Assembly (NCBI GenBank): GCA_017084465.1
Contig: CP070896.1
Span: 2,919,501 to 2,983,500, forward strand
Length of the DNA stretch: 64,000 nt
Origin: Lacrimispora xylanisolvens
Lineage (GTDB): Bacteria > Bacillota > Clostridia > Lachnospirales > Lachnospiraceae
Reading direction: 5' to 3'
The stretch's first letter is position 1. Each line of letters opens with the position of its first letter. Of this stretch, positions 47,676 through 57,188 are shown piece by piece. The translations under genes were made by a program, and so were the position numbers. Under the pieces are notes generated by a model that was not told the origin of the DNA, searched no databases, and worked only from the letters and a program-made list of their open reading frames with translations.

Positions 47676-48898
47676 ATGAACGAAGAACAACGCATCAGGA
47701 TGCGGGAAGATATTATGCTGGAACTAAATCAGCATCAACAGATTTCAGATGAAGAGCTTTACACCATGATTGATGAGAAGATAATCAGATTGGGAATGAC
47801 CGAATATCTGCCTTTAAGAGAGAAACTGATATTAAGAGGCTGGCTGTTTGACTCCTTCAGACGCCTGGGGATTCTTCAGGAACTGGTAGATGATAAAACT
47901 GTCACAGAAATCATGGTAAATGGGGCAAATAACATCTTTATTGAGCGAAATGGCCGTATGGAGCGGTGGGAAAAGGAATTTGAGAGTCAGGAACAATTGG
48001 AAGATATGATTCAGCAGATTGTCAGCCGTGTAAACAGGACTGTGAATGTTTCTAGGCCTATTGCAGATGCCAGACTGGGGGGACGGGTCCAGGGTTCATG
48101 TTGTCCTGCCCCCGGTTTCCATTGATGGACCGGCTGTTACAATCAGAAAGTTTCCAGAACCCATTACTATTGCCAAGCTTTTAAAGCTGGGATCAATAAC
48201 AAGGGAAGCAGCAGACTTTCTAAAAGCAATTGTGGAGGCTGGATATAATATTTTCATCAGCGGAGGTACTAATTCCGGTAAAAGTACTTTTTTAAATGCC
48301 CTTTCTTCTTACATTCCCAAAAACGAGCGTATTGTAACCATTGAAGATTCTGCAGAGCTTCAGATCACTCATATCCCCAATCTGGTGCGTCTGGAGACGA
48401 GAGGTGCCAATGGAGAAGGGGAGGGAGAGGTGACCATCGGCGATTTAATAAAAGCAGCGCTTCGCATGAATCCCTCCAGGATTATCGTGGGTGAAGTCAG
48501 AGGAAGAGAAGCACTTGATATGATTTCTGCCATGAATACCGGACATGACGGAAGTTTAAGCACCGGGCATGGAAACAGTCCAAAGGACATGCTGTCAAGG
48601 TTAGAGACCATGGTGCTCATGGGAACAGACATTCCTCTTTTTGGCGGTGCGCAGTCAGGTAGCGGCAGCAATTGATATCTTAATTCATTTGGGAAGATTA
48701 AGGGATAAAAGCCGACGGGTCTTATCAATTGTGGAGGTAGCTGGATATGAAGAAGGTGAAATCAGACTTAATCCCATTTACTGGTTTGAAGAAGGTGAAA
48801 CCGACAGGGGAGATGCCAGGAAAGTTGGGGGATTCCTTAAGAAGGTTGGAGATCTTAAAAACACAGAAAAGCTCAAAGCAGCAGGCATTGAATTATGA
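47676..48898 (+). CDS. tadA: TadA/CpaF pilus assembly ATPase (two frameshifts)
   Basis: This secretion ATPase of the GspE family drives Flp pilus assembly. The order is an N-terminal helical domain, VTEIMVNGANNIFIERNG, Walker A ISGGTNSGKSTFLNAL, the Asp box VTIEDSAELQ, Walker B SRIIVGEVRGREALDM and the His box MNTGHDGSLSTGH. At about 48080 the run GGGGGG needs one G fewer to read ADARLGDGSRVHVVLPP. At about 48650 TTTTTGGCGG needs one G fewer to read PLFAVRSQVAAAIDIL. The C-terminal GEIRLNPIYWFEEGE is typical. Confidence 0.93.
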
Positions 48899-49625
48899 TA
48901 TTTATATCCTTTCCATAAGGGAGTGGCTGTATTATAGCGGACAGGGAGTCTTAATCGCAGCACTTTTTTCTTATATTTTCTATCGCAGTCTGGTGGCATT
49001 TCTTATTTTCATTCCTTTCGGAATTATGGTTCCTTTAACAAAAAGAAAAGAATTAAAAGGCAGACAGCTTCAGCGGTTGAATCTGGAATTTAAAGAAGGG
49101 ATTTTACTTCTCTCCTCCTTTTTAAGTGCAGGTTATTCAGTAGAAAACTCTGTTATTTCTGCGTCAAGAGAGCTGTCTGTTCTTTATGGTGCAGAGGGAC
49201 TCATAACAAAGGAATTCAAGTTCATCGAGAGTCAGATTCATATGAACCGGTCCGTTGAGCAGGCCTTTTTAGAATTTGCATTAAGAAGCGGTCTGGATGA
49301 TGTGAAGAACTTTGCAGAGGTATTTTCCACTGCAAAGCGCAGCGGAGGAGAATTGGTTTCTATCATCAGTCACACGGCAGATGTAATTCGGGACAAAGTA
49401 CAGGTTAGGCAGGAGATTCTGACCATGACGGCTTCCAAGCAGTTTGAACTAAAAATAATGAATTTGATTCCCTTTTTCATAGTCATTTATATTGATTTCA
49501 CATCCCCAGGCTTTTTTCAGATTATGTATACCACTGGGGCGGGGAGAATTTTAATGACCATATGTATGATCCTTTATATGATTGCTTACCAGACAGCAAA
49601 GCGGATTATGGAAATTGAGATATAA
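48888..49625 (+). CDS. tadB: TadB-like inner-membrane platform protein
   Basis: This T2SSF-type protein anchors the pilus ATPase. The hydrophobic start (GVLIAALFSYIFYRSLVAFL) is followed by a cytoplasmic GspF domain with LEFKEGILLLSSFLSAGYSV and EVFSTAKRSGGELV, and two C-terminal helices. The start is uncertain. The frame is open back to 48747, but that part overlaps the end of tadA. TTG 48888 would give a short 10-base overlap and a first residue just before the conserved sequence. The length is then about 245 residues. Confidence 0.82.
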   Translation: MNYDIYILSIREWLYYSGQGVLIAALFSYIFYRSLVAFLIFIPFGIMVPLTKRKELKGRQLQRLNLEFKEGILLLSSFLSAGYSVENSVISASRELSVLYGAEGLITKEFKFIESQIHMNRSVEQAFLEFALRSGLDDVKNFAEVFSTAKRSGGELVSIISHTADVIRDKVQVRQEILTMTASKQFELKIMNLIPFFIVIYIDFTSPGFFQIMYTTGAGRILMTICMILYMIAYQTAKRIMEIEI

Positions 49626-49637
49626 TCGGGGAGCCTT

Positions 49638-50900
49638 ATGAAAAAACAATTAAATATTAAATGGAGACCACCAGTAACAAAGGTACAGGCTGCATGTGCA
49701 GCGGGCGGGATTGTTTTATATGCAGTTCTGGAACTTTCCACTTTTTGGGGCAGGCAGGATGTGTTTTACGGCGAGGGGCTTAAAAGAGCCGGACCAGGGC
49801 AGGGAGAGAACATTTATGAGGTTTTAGTAAAAGGACTGGATAAAGATCAGGAAGATAAAAATTTATTAATAGAAATTCCTGTTAGGGAGCGGAGATATAC
49901 AGACAAAGAAGCAGAGGACCTGTTTGACCAGCTGGAAGCTCAACTTCCAGCCCAAATACTTTCAGAAAATGATTCTCTTAATACAATAAGACAAAATCTG
50001 AATCTGAAAACCAGACTGGACACTTTTGGATTAACCGTACGCTGGGAAACCAGTGATCCTGAGCTCATTGACTCCTTTGGAACAGTTTATAACAAGGACA
50101 TACCTGAGACTGGGAAAGAAATTCTGATTCTTGCTATGGTATCAGATGGGATCCACCAGCAAACCTATCAATACAAAGGTAAAGTATATCCACCTGTTAT
50201 GACGTTGGAAGAGAAAAAGAAAGCAGCCTTTCAAAAATGGGCAGATGATCTTGATACAAAGCAGCAGACAGACACATCACTTATTTTACCTGATGTATTT
50301 GAAGGACAAAAACTTAAGTACTCGAAACCAAAAGAAGGAAGTTATGGGATATTGCCTGTGCTTGGTCTTGTGCTGGCTGTACTTTTGCAGGTCAGGATTC
50401 AGGTTGAAAAGCAGAAAAAAATCAGGTTGAGAGAGCAGCAGCTTTTAATGGATTATTCAGAAGTGGTTTCAAAGCTTGTTGTTTATATTGGAGCAGGTTA
50501 TACAGTAAGAGGGGCTTGGGAACGAATTGCGGCAGGATACAGGGAGTCTCTTAAAAACGGAAGGCGTGTCATGCGCCCGGCTTATGAAGAGATGGTACAT
50601 ACGGCGTCACAGTTAAAAAGTGGTTTGTCGGAAAGCCGTGCTTACAATGAATTTGGAAGGCGTTGCAGCCTCCAGCCATACATAAAGCTTGCAGCTTTAC
50701 TGGAGCAAAATCAGAAAAATGGAGGCAGGCAGTTAAGAAATGCACTTGATATAGAAATGGCTTCGGCTTTTGAGCAGAGAAAGAATGCAGCCAGAAAGCT
50801 GGGAGAAGAAGCGGGTACAAAGCTTTTGCTGCCCCTCCTCCTAATGTTGTTTGTTGTCATGACTATGATCGTAGTACCTGCATTTCTTGCATTTTACTAG
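49638..50900 (+). CDS. tadC: TadC-like platform protein with extracytoplasmic Ig-like domain
   Basis: A helix at residues 17-38 leads to an outside domain of about 200 residues. Within it VRWETSDPELIDSFGTVY and the text after it (ETGKEILILAMVSDGIHQQT) look like a bacterial Ig-like (aBig) fold. A second helix (ILPVLGLVLAVLLQVRI) is followed by the GspF-like part: YSEVVSKLVVYIGAGYTVRG, AYNEFGRRCSLQPYIKLAAL and a final helix pair. Usual TadC proteins lack the outer domain. The gene is 12 bases after tadB and belongs to the same operon. Confidence 0.82.
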   Translation: MKKQLNIKWRPPVTKVQAACAAGGIVLYAVLELSTFWGRQDVFYGEGLKRAGPGQGENIYEVLVKGLDKDQEDKNLLIEIPVRERRYTDKEAEDLFDQLEAQLPAQILSENDSLNTIRQNLNLKTRLDTFGLTVRWETSDPELIDSFGTVYNKDIPETGKEILILAMVSDGIHQQTYQYKGKVYPPVMTLEEKKKAAFQKWADDLDTKQQTDTSLILPDVFEGQKLKYSKPKEGSYGILPVLGLVLAVLLQVRIQVEKQKKIRLREQQLLMDYSEVVSKLVVYIGAGYTVRGAWERIAAGYRESLKNGRRVMRPAYEEMVHTASQLKSGLSESRAYNEFGRRCSLQPYIKLAALLEQNQKNGGRQLRNALDIEMASAFEQRKNAARKLGEEAGTKLLLPLLLMLFVVMTMIVVPAFLAFY

Positions 50901-50915
50901 AGAGGAGGTGATACC

Positions 50916-51101
50916 ATGACCTTAATAATGAAAGAGCAGATCCAAGATTTTATAAAAGAAGAAGATGGAGTAGGGGTCATTGAAATTGTATTAATTCTGG
51001 TAGTTTTAATCGGTCTTGTTATTATTTTTAAAACCAATATCAAAAAACTGCTGGATGGCATTTTTGAGGAGATTAATAAGCAGTCGAAAGAGGTGTATTA
51101 A
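50916..51101 (+). CDS. flp: Flp-type major pilin
   Basis: This 61-residue class IVb prepilin has a short basic leader, a predicted cleavage after DG (residue 18), and the mature start VGVIEIVLILVVLIGLVIIF with Glu at +5, needed for assembly. A short charged tail follows. It is the likely structural subunit of the pilus made by this locus. The ribosome-binding site AGGAGGTGAT at 50903 is the strongest in the operon, as expected for a major subunit. Its stop overlaps the next start. Confidence 0.88.
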   Translation: MTLIMKEQIQDFIKEEDGVGVIEIVLILVVLIGLVIIFKTNIKKLLDGIFEEINKQSKEVY

Positions 51102-52995
51102 TGCACAACAATGGTCATATAACGGTATTTCTAAGTTTAACCCTTTTATGCATTGTCAGTTTGATGTGCGGACTTTTAGAGTCCGCACGGGCTGCAGGAA
51201 CGAGATGGTATTTAAAGATTGCTGCGGATTCCGCAATGGATTCTGTATTTAGCAGATATCACAGAGAGGCGTGGGATAAGTACCGGATTTTTCTTCTGGA
51301 AGATAAAAGCGGGAATGATCTGGAACAGAAGTGGCGGGAGTATATAGCACCATATATGGAGCATTCTGGCTGGTATGGTGTGGATATAGAGGGTGCTAAT
51401 GTGTTAAATCGTGACTTCATAACCAGTGCCGGTGGGAAATATATGAAGCAGGAGATCCTGGATTATATGAAGTATGGAATTTTGATCACATACCAGATGA
51501 GGCAGGAGCCGTTACAATGCTTGCTGATCTAAAAGAAGCTTCTGTAGTAAAAGATCTTTCCAGGTCATATGGAGAACATACAAAAGAGGCAGTACGTCTG
51601 GAGCATGTGATTGAAGAAATTAATAGTTCCTTAGAAAAGCAGAAATACATCTGGAATGAGGCAAAATCATGTTTGAGCAATTACGATGGACAGGGATTTA
51701 TAAAAAAAGCGATTGAGTTGGAGAAAGAGACGGATCGTATACCGGCCCTTATAAAATCTTATGGAAATATTGCAGATGAATTATATGCTCAATTACAGCT
51801 AACAAAAAGCAAAAAAACAGAAGAAATGGATCAGTTAAGTGATCCAGTCCAGATAACATTAAACAGTGATACCGATTGGTTTGATTCTTATGTGAGGCAG
51901 GATGGAGAAAGGCGAAAAGAAGTCGAAGCACTTGCCGCAGAGGCTATTAATATTAAGAACATAATAGAACGTTCAAAAGACCGGGCGTTGGAGGTAGAAC
52001 AAATAATTGATAATTGGGAAAGTAGTTCAGATGATGATGATGATGATGAACCAGATTTATCTGAGTTATGGGGGTCTGTCAGGGATATCTGGTGTGAAAT
52101 CCATATTTCTATGCTTTCCTATACCAATGGTGTGAAAGATCCTCAAAAAGAAAAGATTTTAGAAAAGGTGGAAAGCCTTGTGCGTAATGGTCTTATGAGT
52201 CTTGTACTACCAGAGGGGACACAGATATCCAAAGGGCAGCTTGATTTTAACTCGTTTCCATCTACGATCTATTCAGAGGAACAGGGAGAAATTGATGGTT
52301 TGATAGACCGTATTTTATTTGAGGAATACTGTGGACGTTTTCTTACCAGTTTTTTATCAGAAGAAGATAAGCCTGTTAAATATGAACTGGAATATTTAGT
52401 TGGAGGGATGAATAGCGATGAGAAAAATTTTTCACAGGCTGTAACAGATGTTTTGGCCATAAGGGAAGGACTCAATCTGGTACATATTTTAATGGATCAG
52501 GAAAAAAGGAGAGAAGCAGAAGCCTTGGCAGGTGTGATAACCGGAGTGACAGGAACTGCCCCTCTTACGGGACTGGTGGCCTTCTTTGTTATGAGTATCT
52601 GGGCAATGGGAGAAGCCATTATGGATGTCAGACGGCTGTTACAGGGAGAAAAGGTTGCATTTATCAAGTCAAAGGATAACTGGAGGCTTTCACTTCAGGG
52701 CTTGCTGGATTCAGGAAGCAGTGGGTCGTTTGAGGGTGAGGGAAGTGACAATAACGGTGTTAATTATTCCGGCTATCTAAAATTGCTTCTGTTTCTCTCC
52801 CATAGCACCCGGCAGTATTACAGGCTTATGGATGTCATTCAGATGAATCTTCGGACAACCGATACTGAGTTTCGCATGACTCATTGTGTATATGGGGCAG
52901 AAATTCAGGGAAAGGGGCGTGGGAAGCATTACTTCTTCGGCGTGCTGGAACCTGCTTATCCCATAGAGGTGCGGACGGAAAGCATATTAGGATAA
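51101..52995 (+). CDS. DUF5702 pilus-locus protein (frameshifted)
   Basis: This ~631-residue protein begins with a single helix (ITVFLSLTLLCIVSLMCGLL) followed by ESARAAGTRWYLKIAADSAM, the pattern of DUF5702/TadG-like proteins in clostridial tad loci. The long outside part has coiled-coil stretches (EASVVKDLSRSYGEH and on) and an acidic D-rich patch near residue 310. A further hydrophobic helix lies around GLVAFFVMSIWAMGEAIM. The frame breaks at about 51480 in GGAATTTTGATC, which lacks one T; with it GIFDHIPDEAGAVTMLADLK. It probably acts as a minor pilin or envelope anchor. Confidence 0.8.
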
Positions 52996-53009
52996 GGAGG
53001 CGAATAATT

Positions 53010-53933
53010 ATGCCCTTTTTCAGAGAGTTAATAAAAATCATTTGTAAAGCAAAGGTTACTCTCCAGGTACATTTCCCCTTGATAAGAAAAAATATCTCTG
53101 CAAAAAGGGTATTATTATTCGCTTCCTTTCAATCAAAACCGGGCAGCCTGACAATCGAAGCAGCTATGGCACTTCCGCTTTTTCTGTTTGCAGTTATAGT
53201 ACTGATGACGCCAATGAAACTTTTAAATGACGGAAGAAAAGTTCAGATTGCGCTTGAGGCTACAGGAGAAGAGTTAAGTCAGTATGTATCAGCTTTAAAA
53301 GAATTAAAGAGAGGCAAAGAATTAAGTGCAGCGGGTTTAAATGAGCTGCCGGATGGTTTGCTGGAGGGAATAACAGAGCAGAGTATTCTTCTATATGTAA
53401 GAATGAAAATGGGAAAGTATGAAGCATACCGAGATGCCCAGTCTGTATCTTTTTTAAGATCCTCAGTTTTAAAAGATAAAGAAACCATTGATTTGATTAT
53501 GGATTATCGGATCCGTCTTCCATTTCCTGTTTTAGGGCTGAAAAGTGTTCCAATGTCTGCCCGGTGTTTCAGGAGAGCGTGGATTGGAAATACACTGCTC
53601 TATGAAGATGAGTCCGGCGATACAGAAGAGATGGTTTATGTAGGAAGAGACAGCACCAGATATCACAAAGAAAGAACCTGTCATTATTTATTCAATCATA
53701 TAAAGGCAGTAAATGAGAAGGATCTGGAAAGTATACGCAATACTGGAGGAGGGATATACAAACCCTGCAGCAGATGCAGCAGTCTTGCAAAAGAAGGCAG
53801 CATTGTCTATATCATGCCGTCGGGTGAAAAATTCCACAGCAGTAGAGAATGCAGCGCAATTACGGCATATGTGAGACTTGTTCCTATATCGGAAGTGATT
53901 CATTTAGGTGCTTGTTCTTATTGTTCTCAGTGA
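53010..53933 (+). CDS. TadE-like pseudopilin with two HxxxxC/CxxC zinc-binding repeats
   Basis: A prepilin-like segment PGSLTIEAAMALPLFLFAVI (about residues 45-64; cleavage after G, Glu at +5) marks a TadE-type minor pilin. The C-terminal ~85 residues hold two copies of one unit: YHKERTCHYL...PCSRC, and FHSSRECSAI...ACSYC. Each has a His, a Cys five residues on, and a CxxC pair about 30-35 residues later, and each is introduced by VYVGRDS or VYIMPSG. This is likely zinc binding outside the membrane. ATG 53010 follows AAGGAGG. The arrangement is unusual for TadE. Confidence 0.8.
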   Translation: MPFFRELIKIICKAKVTLQVHFPLIRKNISAKRVLLFASFQSKPGSLTIEAAMALPLFLFAVIVLMTPMKLLNDGRKVQIALEATGEELSQYVSALKELKRGKELSAAGLNELPDGLLEGITEQSILLYVRMKMGKYEAYRDAQSVSFLRSSVLKDKETIDLIMDYRIRLPFPVLGLKSVPMSARCFRRAWIGNTLLYEDESGDTEEMVYVGRDSTRYHKERTCHYLFNHIKAVNEKDLESIRNTGGGIYKPCSRCSSLAKEGSIVYIMPSGEKFHSSRECSAITAYVRLVPISEVIHLGACSYCSQ

Positions 53934-53940
53934 GGAGGCA

Positions 53941-54375
53941 ATGATGGTTGAACATTTAAATTTTATAGTTTTTGGTATGTTTCTTCTGGCAGCAGCCTGG
54001 GAAGATGGGAGAAAGAAAAGTATCAGCATCTGGCTCCTTTTAAGCGGCGGTGTCGCAGGACTCGCTTTGAGTTTATTACAGAGAGAAAATTGTTTTAAGT
54101 TTACTGGCTGTCTGGTTGGTCTTTCTTTATTAACGTTAAGTAAATTATCAAAGGGATCAGTTGGAAGTGGGGATGGCTGTTTCTTTATAATAAGCGGTTT
54201 GTTTTTGCCTGCACAGTCCAATCTGATATTATTTTTCTATGGCTTATGTCTGAGCGGTATTTTCTGTGGTCTGTTCTTTCTGTTAAACAGGGTAAAAGGA
54301 ATTGATGTTGGAAAAGAGAGAATCCCGTTCATTCCGTTTCTGGTTCCTGTCTGGCTAGTCATGGTGATGAGATGA
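53941..54375 (+). CDS. second A24-type prepilin peptidase-like protein
   Basis: This ~144-residue membrane protein has the two Asp motifs of A24 peptidases: AAAWEDGRKKSISIWLLL and GSGDGCFFI. Five or six hydrophobic helices cover nearly all the chain. It is the second such gene in the locus. One copy may process Flp and the other the TadE-like subunits on either side of it. ATG 53941 or 53944 both fit with GAGGAGG at 53932. Its stop overlaps the next start. Confidence 0.78.
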   Translation: MMVEHLNFIVFGMFLLAAAWEDGRKKSISIWLLLSGGVAGLALSLLQRENCFKFTGCLVGLSLLTLSKLSKGSVGSGDGCFFIISGLFLPAQSNLILFFYGLCLSGIFCGLFFLLNRVKGIDVGKERIPFIPFLVPVWLVMVMR

Positions 54376-54761
54376 ATAAGCGCTTAAACGGAAGTTATAC
54401 GGTAGAAGCCGCTTTTGTTATGGCTGTCATATTATTCTCCCTTATGATATCCATTCAGTCTGCGTATCGCCTGAGAGATGAGGTGGCAGGGGCTATGGCG
54501 CTTGCTGAGTCAGTGCAGAGATTAAGACACAATGAGACAGAGTCGCCTGGTGATGCTGCAAATTGGGCAGTTCACAGAGCTGGAACCCCATTTTCATGGA
54601 AGGAATATCAATTTCAATTGAACTTGTCCGGAAATTTGCTTACAGGAAAGCGGATTAAGGGCACAGGAGCGGGTGGCAGATGGAAGCTTGAACTGGAACA
54701 ACAAGTATTTGATCCTGAAAATTTTCTAAGAAAGCTGACACTAATCAGTCAGGAGGAATGA
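54372..54761 (+). CDS. TadE-like minor pseudopilin
   Basis: The 129-residue protein starts MNKRLNGSYTVEAAFVMAVI: a short basic leader, a cleavage site after NG, and Glu at +5 in a single hydrophobic helix. The outside domain has short strands (WKEYQFQLNLSGNLLTGKRI). These are marks of TadE/TadF-type minor pilins that aid assembly. It overlaps the peptidase-like gene before it by four bases, so it is likely co-translated. Confidence 0.8.
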   Translation: MNKRLNGSYTVEAAFVMAVILFSLMISIQSAYRLRDEVAGAMALAESVQRLRHNETESPGDAANWAVHRAGTPFSWKEYQFQLNLSGNLLTGKRIKGTGAGGRWKLELEQQVFDPENFLRKLTLISQEE

Positions 54762-54762
54762 T

Positions 54763-56061
54763 ATGAATGTTACATATAGACGGGAGATGAAGCATAATTA
54801 TTTGATTATAGAGCAGGATAATGCCCAGATGCAGGGATATGAGGAAAACATGCTCAAAGAAAATCAGATAAATGGTCTGTTGAAATTCCAATTAAAGCAG
54901 ATTGATAATCGTAGATACTTCTATTATGAAATCACTTCAAAACAGCCACTAAGCCGAATTTTAGAGTTTCACAGTATAAATAAACAGGAACTTATAAATT
55001 TAATTACCGGGATTACCCAGATTCTTAACCGTCTTCCAGCATATCTCCTTAAAGAAGATCAGATACTTCTACAGCCGGAATTCATCTATATTGAGCCAGA
55101 ACATTTTTTTGTGTCTCTTTGCCTGATACCTGGAAGAGACAGGAAGTTCGCAGAGGAGATGAGCGAATTACTTCGTTATATTTTGGGAAAGATTAATCAT
55201 CAGGATAAAGAATGTGTGGTTATGGCTTATGCGTTATATCAGGAGAGTGTAAAGGACAATTACGGTATGGATGCTTTGGCAGAACTGGTTTGCCTTCACA
55301 ATGATCAGTTGGAGGCAAGGCAGGAAGAGGAGGAATGTGAGCCTCAATCCGGATTTACAAACACAGAAAAAGAGGAGATACAGATTCTTGAGGAATTTTC
55401 AAGTCCCATAAAAACAAAGACTACCGGCTTTGCTTTGTGGAGACCGCTTATCTTATCGTCTGTAGTTGTTACTGGTTTTTCAGCTGTGTTGTGGAGTATA
55501 TCTGGTTACAGGGGAATATTAAGATACTGGTATCTGGTTATGGCAGCAGGAATATTATCCGTTATATTTGGATTCAAATTAACAGACAAAAATCAATACC
55601 AGCACCCTGAGGAAGACAGCTCTCCAAAAGACCGTAGTTATGACAGCGAACAGGAAGAGTGGCAAACTGCTTTTTATGAAAGTAAGGAGGAATTGCCAGT
55701 TCTGCTTAATTCAGCAGCTAGAGAAGAAACCTTACAGACAGTACTTCTTACTAATGGTCAAAAAGATACACAAGTAAAGGTTTTTAAATCTGCCAGTCCA
55801 GGAATTCCAGATATAATAATTACATATACTCCCTATCTCATAGGCAAACAGGAGGGATTGGTGGATTATGTTCTTAATGGAGAAGCAATCAGCCGGATTC
55901 ATGCAAAAATAGAGAAGGAAGAAAATGATTATTATATCAGTGATTTAAACTCTACCAATGGCACATATGTCAACGGTCGGCTTCTGGAAACAAACGAAAC
56001 AGTTTTATTAAACACAGGAGATGAAATTTTTATCGCAAATTTTGCGTTTATATTTACATAA
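54763..56061 (+). CDS. DUF6382 and FHA domain membrane protein
   Basis: The N-terminal ~180 residues match DUF6382 (REMKHNYLIIEQDN, LLQPEFIYIEPEHFFVSLCL), a domain like the pseudokinase part of EssB. Two helices follow (LILSSVVVTGFSAVLWSI, YLVMAAGILSVIFGF). The C-terminal ~90 residues are an FHA domain with ISRIHAKIE and DLNSTNGTYVNG, which binds phosphothreonine. It closes the tad operon, two bases after the TadE-like gene. It may link pilus activity to Ser/Thr kinase signalling; that is inference. Confidence 0.85.
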   Translation: MNVTYRREMKHNYLIIEQDNAQMQGYEENMLKENQINGLLKFQLKQIDNRRYFYYEITSKQPLSRILEFHSINKQELINLITGITQILNRLPAYLLKEDQILLQPEFIYIEPEHFFVSLCLIPGRDRKFAEEMSELLRYILGKINHQDKECVVMAYALYQESVKDNYGMDALAELVCLHNDQLEARQEEEECEPQSGFTNTEKEEIQILEEFSSPIKTKTTGFALWRPLILSSVVVTGFSAVLWSISGYRGILRYWYLVMAAGILSVIFGFKLTDKNQYQHPEEDSSPKDRSYDSEQEEWQTAFYESKEELPVLLNSAAREETLQTVLLTNGQKDTQVKVFKSASPGIPDIIITYTPYLIGKQEGLVDYVLNGEAISRIHAKIEKEENDYYISDLNSTNGTYVNGRLLETNETVLLNTGDEIFIANFAFIFT

Positions 56062-56113
56062 TCTGTCAGTTTATGATAAAATAAGCATATTATAGTTCAG
56101 AAGGAGCGCTTCA

Positions 56114-56722
56114 ATGGATGAATTTAGCAGGCGCAAGAAGGCCTTTGTAAATATTGGTCTCATTGCGGTGAATGTCATTTATTTTCTATACCTGGAGATG
56201 AATGGATCTACCGAGGATACCCAGTTCATGGTTTCCCATGGGGCTATGTATGCGCCGCTGGTTATTGAAAGAGGGGAGTATTACAGGTTAATTACTTCCA
56301 CGTTCATGCATTTTGGAATAAATCATATTATGAACAACATGCTGATTCTGTTCATTCTGGGAGATAATCTGGAACGTGCACTGGGTCATATTAAATACCT
56401 GCTTTTTTATTTGATCTGTGGTGTGGGAGCGAATGTTGCTTCCATGGTTATAAATCTGTCCGGATATAGAAATGTGGTTTCCGCTGGCGCTTCCGGTGCC
56501 ATTTTCGGAGTAATCGGCGGTCTTTTATATGCTGTGGCAGTTAATCGTGGGCAATTGGAAGACCTAAGCACCCGCCAATTGGTGGTAGTAATTTTATGCT
56601 CTCTGTATTTTGGCTTTACCAGCACAGGTGTTGATAACGCTGCCCACATTGCAGGTCTTATCATAGGCATTATAATGGGAGTTATTTTATATCGCAGACC
56701 CAGGAACGGTCGCAGCCGGTAG
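56114..56722 (+). CDS. rhomboid family intramembrane serine protease
   Basis: The 202-residue, six-helix membrane protein has the rhomboid catalytic pair: Ser in VSAGASGAIFGVIGGLLY and His in NAAHIAGLIIGI. HFGINHIMNNMLILFILG is the conserved helix 2 segment with HxxxN. Rhomboids cut membrane proteins within the bilayer. Substrates are unknown; its place after the tad locus is suggestive but it has its own ribosome-binding site (AAGGAG at 56101) and possible promoter. Confidence 0.92.
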   Translation: MDEFSRRKKAFVNIGLIAVNVIYFLYLEMNGSTEDTQFMVSHGAMYAPLVIERGEYYRLITSTFMHFGINHIMNNMLILFILGDNLERALGHIKYLLFYLICGVGANVASMVINLSGYRNVVSAGASGAIFGVIGGLLYAVAVNRGQLEDLSTRQLVVVILCSLYFGFTSTGVDNAAHIAGLIIGIIMGVILYRRPRNGRSR

Positions 56723-56754
56723 TTATGGAAAAAATGCTGGAAGGAGGTGAGTGT

Positions 56755-57171
56755 GTGAGAGAAGATGATTGCATTTTCTGTAAAATTGCAAATGGGGGTA
56801 TTCCCTCAGAGACAATTTATGAGGATGACATGTTTCGTGTAATTATGGATTTAGGACCAGCTTCCAAAGGGCATGCCCTGATTCTTCCCAAGCAGCATTA
56901 CAGAGATATCTGTGATCTGGATGAAGATACGGCAGCAAAGGTCCTTCCATTGGCAGCAAAAATAGGAGTCGCCATGAAAAAGGCGCTGGGATGCTCCGGG
57001 TTCAATGTAGTGCAGAATAATGGAAAAGAGGCAGGCCAGACGGTTTTTCATTTTCACGTGCATTTGATTCCCCGTTACGAGGAAGGCCCTGTTATGGTTT
57101 CTTGGATGCCGGGTAAGGTAAGTCCGGAAGAACTAGCACAGACAGGAGCCGCCATCAGGAGCGCCCTGTAA
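56755..57171 (+). CDS. HIT family nucleotide hydrolase/transferase
   Basis: This ~138-residue protein has the histidine triad HFHVHLIPR (HxHxHxx) near the end and the Hint-type start CIFCKIANGGIPSETIYED. Such enzymes hydrolyse nucleoside phosphoramidates and dinucleotides. GTG 56755 is set seven bases after AAGGAGGTG; the upstream ATG at 56725 has no good site. It is followed by a sigma-factor gene. Confidence 0.92.
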   Translation: MREDDCIFCKIANGGIPSETIYEDDMFRVIMDLGPASKGHALILPKQHYRDICDLDEDTAAKVLPLAAKIGVAMKKALGCSGFNVVQNNGKEAGQTVFHFHVHLIPRYEEGPVMVSWMPGKVSPEELAQTGAAIRSAL

Positions 57172-57188
57172 TCAGAGGGGCATATGAT

